Position numbers and translations under genes: made by a program. Shown in pieces: positions 62,909 to 64,000 of a stretch of 64,000 nt of DNA. Under the pieces are notes generated by a model. It worked only from the letters and a program-made list of their open reading frames with translations. It was not told the origin of the DNA and ran no database searches. Position 1 is the stretch's first letter, and every line of letters begins with the position of its first letter. This stretch comes from Tenebrio molitor (Eukaryota; Arthropoda; Insecta; Coleoptera; Tenebrionidae). The DNA is taken from NCBI RefSeq assembly GCF_963966145.1, contig NC_091049.1, positions 7,502,001 through 7,566,000 of the forward strand. The letters are read 5' to 3'.

Positions 62909-63055
62909 TTTATTTGGATTTAATCTCTCAATTCAAAGTAACCAACCTTAGGCATTCAAAATAACTTTTGAAAATTCTAGTTACACACAACATGAAAAAC
63001 GTTATTTCCCTAAAAGTTCGAATTCTAGGGAGTAATCCATTTTTGACACGAGAGT
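62909..63055. repeat. 147-bp copy of the right part of the 50774 element
   Basis: Reads identically to 50958-51104, ending in the terminal sequence TTTTTGACACGAGAGT. The left arm is absent. Confidence 0.85.
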
Positions 63056-63153
63056 GTTAAAAGTGATTTTATTTTGTTCGTGGGGTTGGTCAACTCGCTG
63101 CGCTCGTTTCCCAATCTACCTCACTTACAAAATAAAATCTCACTTTTAACACT
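63054..63153. repeat. Nested foldback G, core CTCGCTGCGCTCG
   Basis: Arms GTGTTAAAAGTGATTTTATT (then TTGT) and ACAAAATAAAATCTCACTTT (then TAACAC), around AACTCGCTGCGCTCGTTT. The core is the same as in foldback A, the stems unrelated. Confidence 0.7.
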
Positions 63154-63228
63154 TACATCATAAATAACTATTTTGTATTATGTTTAGGTCTCCAGATTGT
63201 TTTACATTATTCTTATTGTTTCTAGCCG

Positions 63229-64000
63229 ATGAGTTATCATCTAGAAAAACGAGCAAGAATGGAAGGAGGAAGTGCAAATGAGGTACAAAGAAAGGCAAGT
63301 TTAATAAATGTAGTCTCATACCTGTTTATGTAGCATTTCTGTTCTTGCACGGTTATGTGATATATGTTTTTATCTTTTCAGAGCACATCACCAAAGAAAA
63401 TATGTAATTTGTCCACACAATCATTTAGTGAAATCATACACGTTGCTGCCTTTGTGGATAAGACGCTATTTATTAAAGCCTTTCTTGAAGTAAGTCATGA
63501 AGTGATAGTAACTTTGGCGCCTCGCCGCTTTGGGAAATCAACAAACATGGACATGGTGAAAGAATTCCTAACAGGGAACAAAAAACTCTTCCAAGACAAT
63601 CAATTAAAAATATGGCAAGAGCAAAGGTTTTTTTTTGATAAGTACTGCCAAGAGAATCCTGTCATATACGTGGACTTTAAAAATATCTCTGGTATAACTG
63701 AAGATGAACTCCTTCAATCATTAAAGCATCTCATTTACTGTGCATTTAATGAACATCAGTATCTTGTGAAAAAGATCGATGGAAAATATTCTTGGTCAGA
63801 TACGAAATTGGAGGTTGTGGACTGTATTGAAGAATTTGAGAAGTATTGGAAAACTTCTGAAAATTTAAGTCGAGGTGATGTGATCGACGGATTGAAGCTC
63901 TTATCTCACTGTTTACATGTGTACCATAACAAACTCGTTTATGTATTAATCGATGAATTCGATTCTCCTTTCATGAACATCATCGTCAAGCAATCAACTT
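63229..64000 (+). CDS. AAA-ATPase-like domain protein, runs off the window
   Basis: Two visible exons. 63229-63294 starts with ATG (MSYHLEKRARMEGGS, 22 codons). A GC-AG intron follows (donor AAG|GCAAGT, acceptor TTTTCAG at 63381). Exon 2 is open in the same phase from 63382 to the end of the window. It has a phosphate-binding loop APRRFGKSTNMDM preceded by FVDKTLFIKAFLE, and LVYVLIDEFDSPFM as a Walker-B-like block. This is the AAA-ATPase-like family (PF09820) that is usually followed by a PD-(D/E)XK-type nuclease domain and is strongly expanded in some insects. A GTAC donor four codons earlier is an alternative. No lesions seen in about 230 codons. Function in animals is not established. Confidence 0.75.

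Overview
This is a piece of an AT-rich animal nuclear genome, almost certainly an arthropod and most likely an insect. It has spliceosomal introns, copia elements primed by the initiator-tRNA half site, P/THAP, hAT, Harbinger, Tc1-mariner, IS630-type, Crypton-like and Helitron-like relics, a tRNA-derived SINE, and many terminal-inverted-repeat (TIR) miniatures with TA target duplications. I cannot name the species; a TE-rich beetle or hemipteran is a guess. No conventional host gene, rRNA or tRNA gene is visible. The only possible host-type gene is an AAA-ATPase-like gene entering at the right edge.

Layout. 0-5.5 kb: a copia element with identical LTRs (copia-A, minus strand), inserted in a P-like transposase relic. 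5.5-8.5 kb: miniature elements and a Crypton-like exon. 8.57-14.02 kb: a Harbinger element carrying a Tc1-type miniature and a second copia (copia-B, plus strand) that lacks the gag zinc knuckle and protease. 14.36-20.10 kb: a hAT shell holding a solo LTR, a miniature and a complete P-like THAP transposon whose four exons join into one open frame of 850 codons. 22.07-23.96 kb: a deleted hAT. 24.1-25.8 kb: an IS630-type transposase relic. 26.18-33.01 kb: a 6.8-kb hAT-like shell (8-bp target duplication) filled with THAP, P-like, Tigger-like, SINE and palindromic insertions. 35.9-43.3 kb: a long-TIR foldback, a mariner-like deletion derivative, and a Tc1 element with three miniatures inside. 43.8-46.0 kb: an intact two-exon hAT transposase of 708 codons.

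46-64 kb differs in character. It holds BRO-N-like and related fragments, three copies of a non-LTR retrotransposon 3' end with one conserved hairpin-rich tail, a Helitron helicase fragment, and a 5.3-kb unit with about 300-bp TIRs. That unit encodes zinc-ribbon, SAP plus C2H2 modules and the N-terminal part of a protein-primed-type DNA polymerase B (Polinton/virus-like). It is interrupted by at least three later insertions and ends in a phased decamer array.

Cutting across these regions is a class of nested foldback sequences (about 30.2, 34.1, 55.8, 56.6, 61.9, 62.4 and 63.1 kb). Their stems differ, but their CTCG/CGAG-rich centres fall into three recurring types. All coordinates and motifs were read by eye. 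Homology calls come from recognised family motifs, not from searches.
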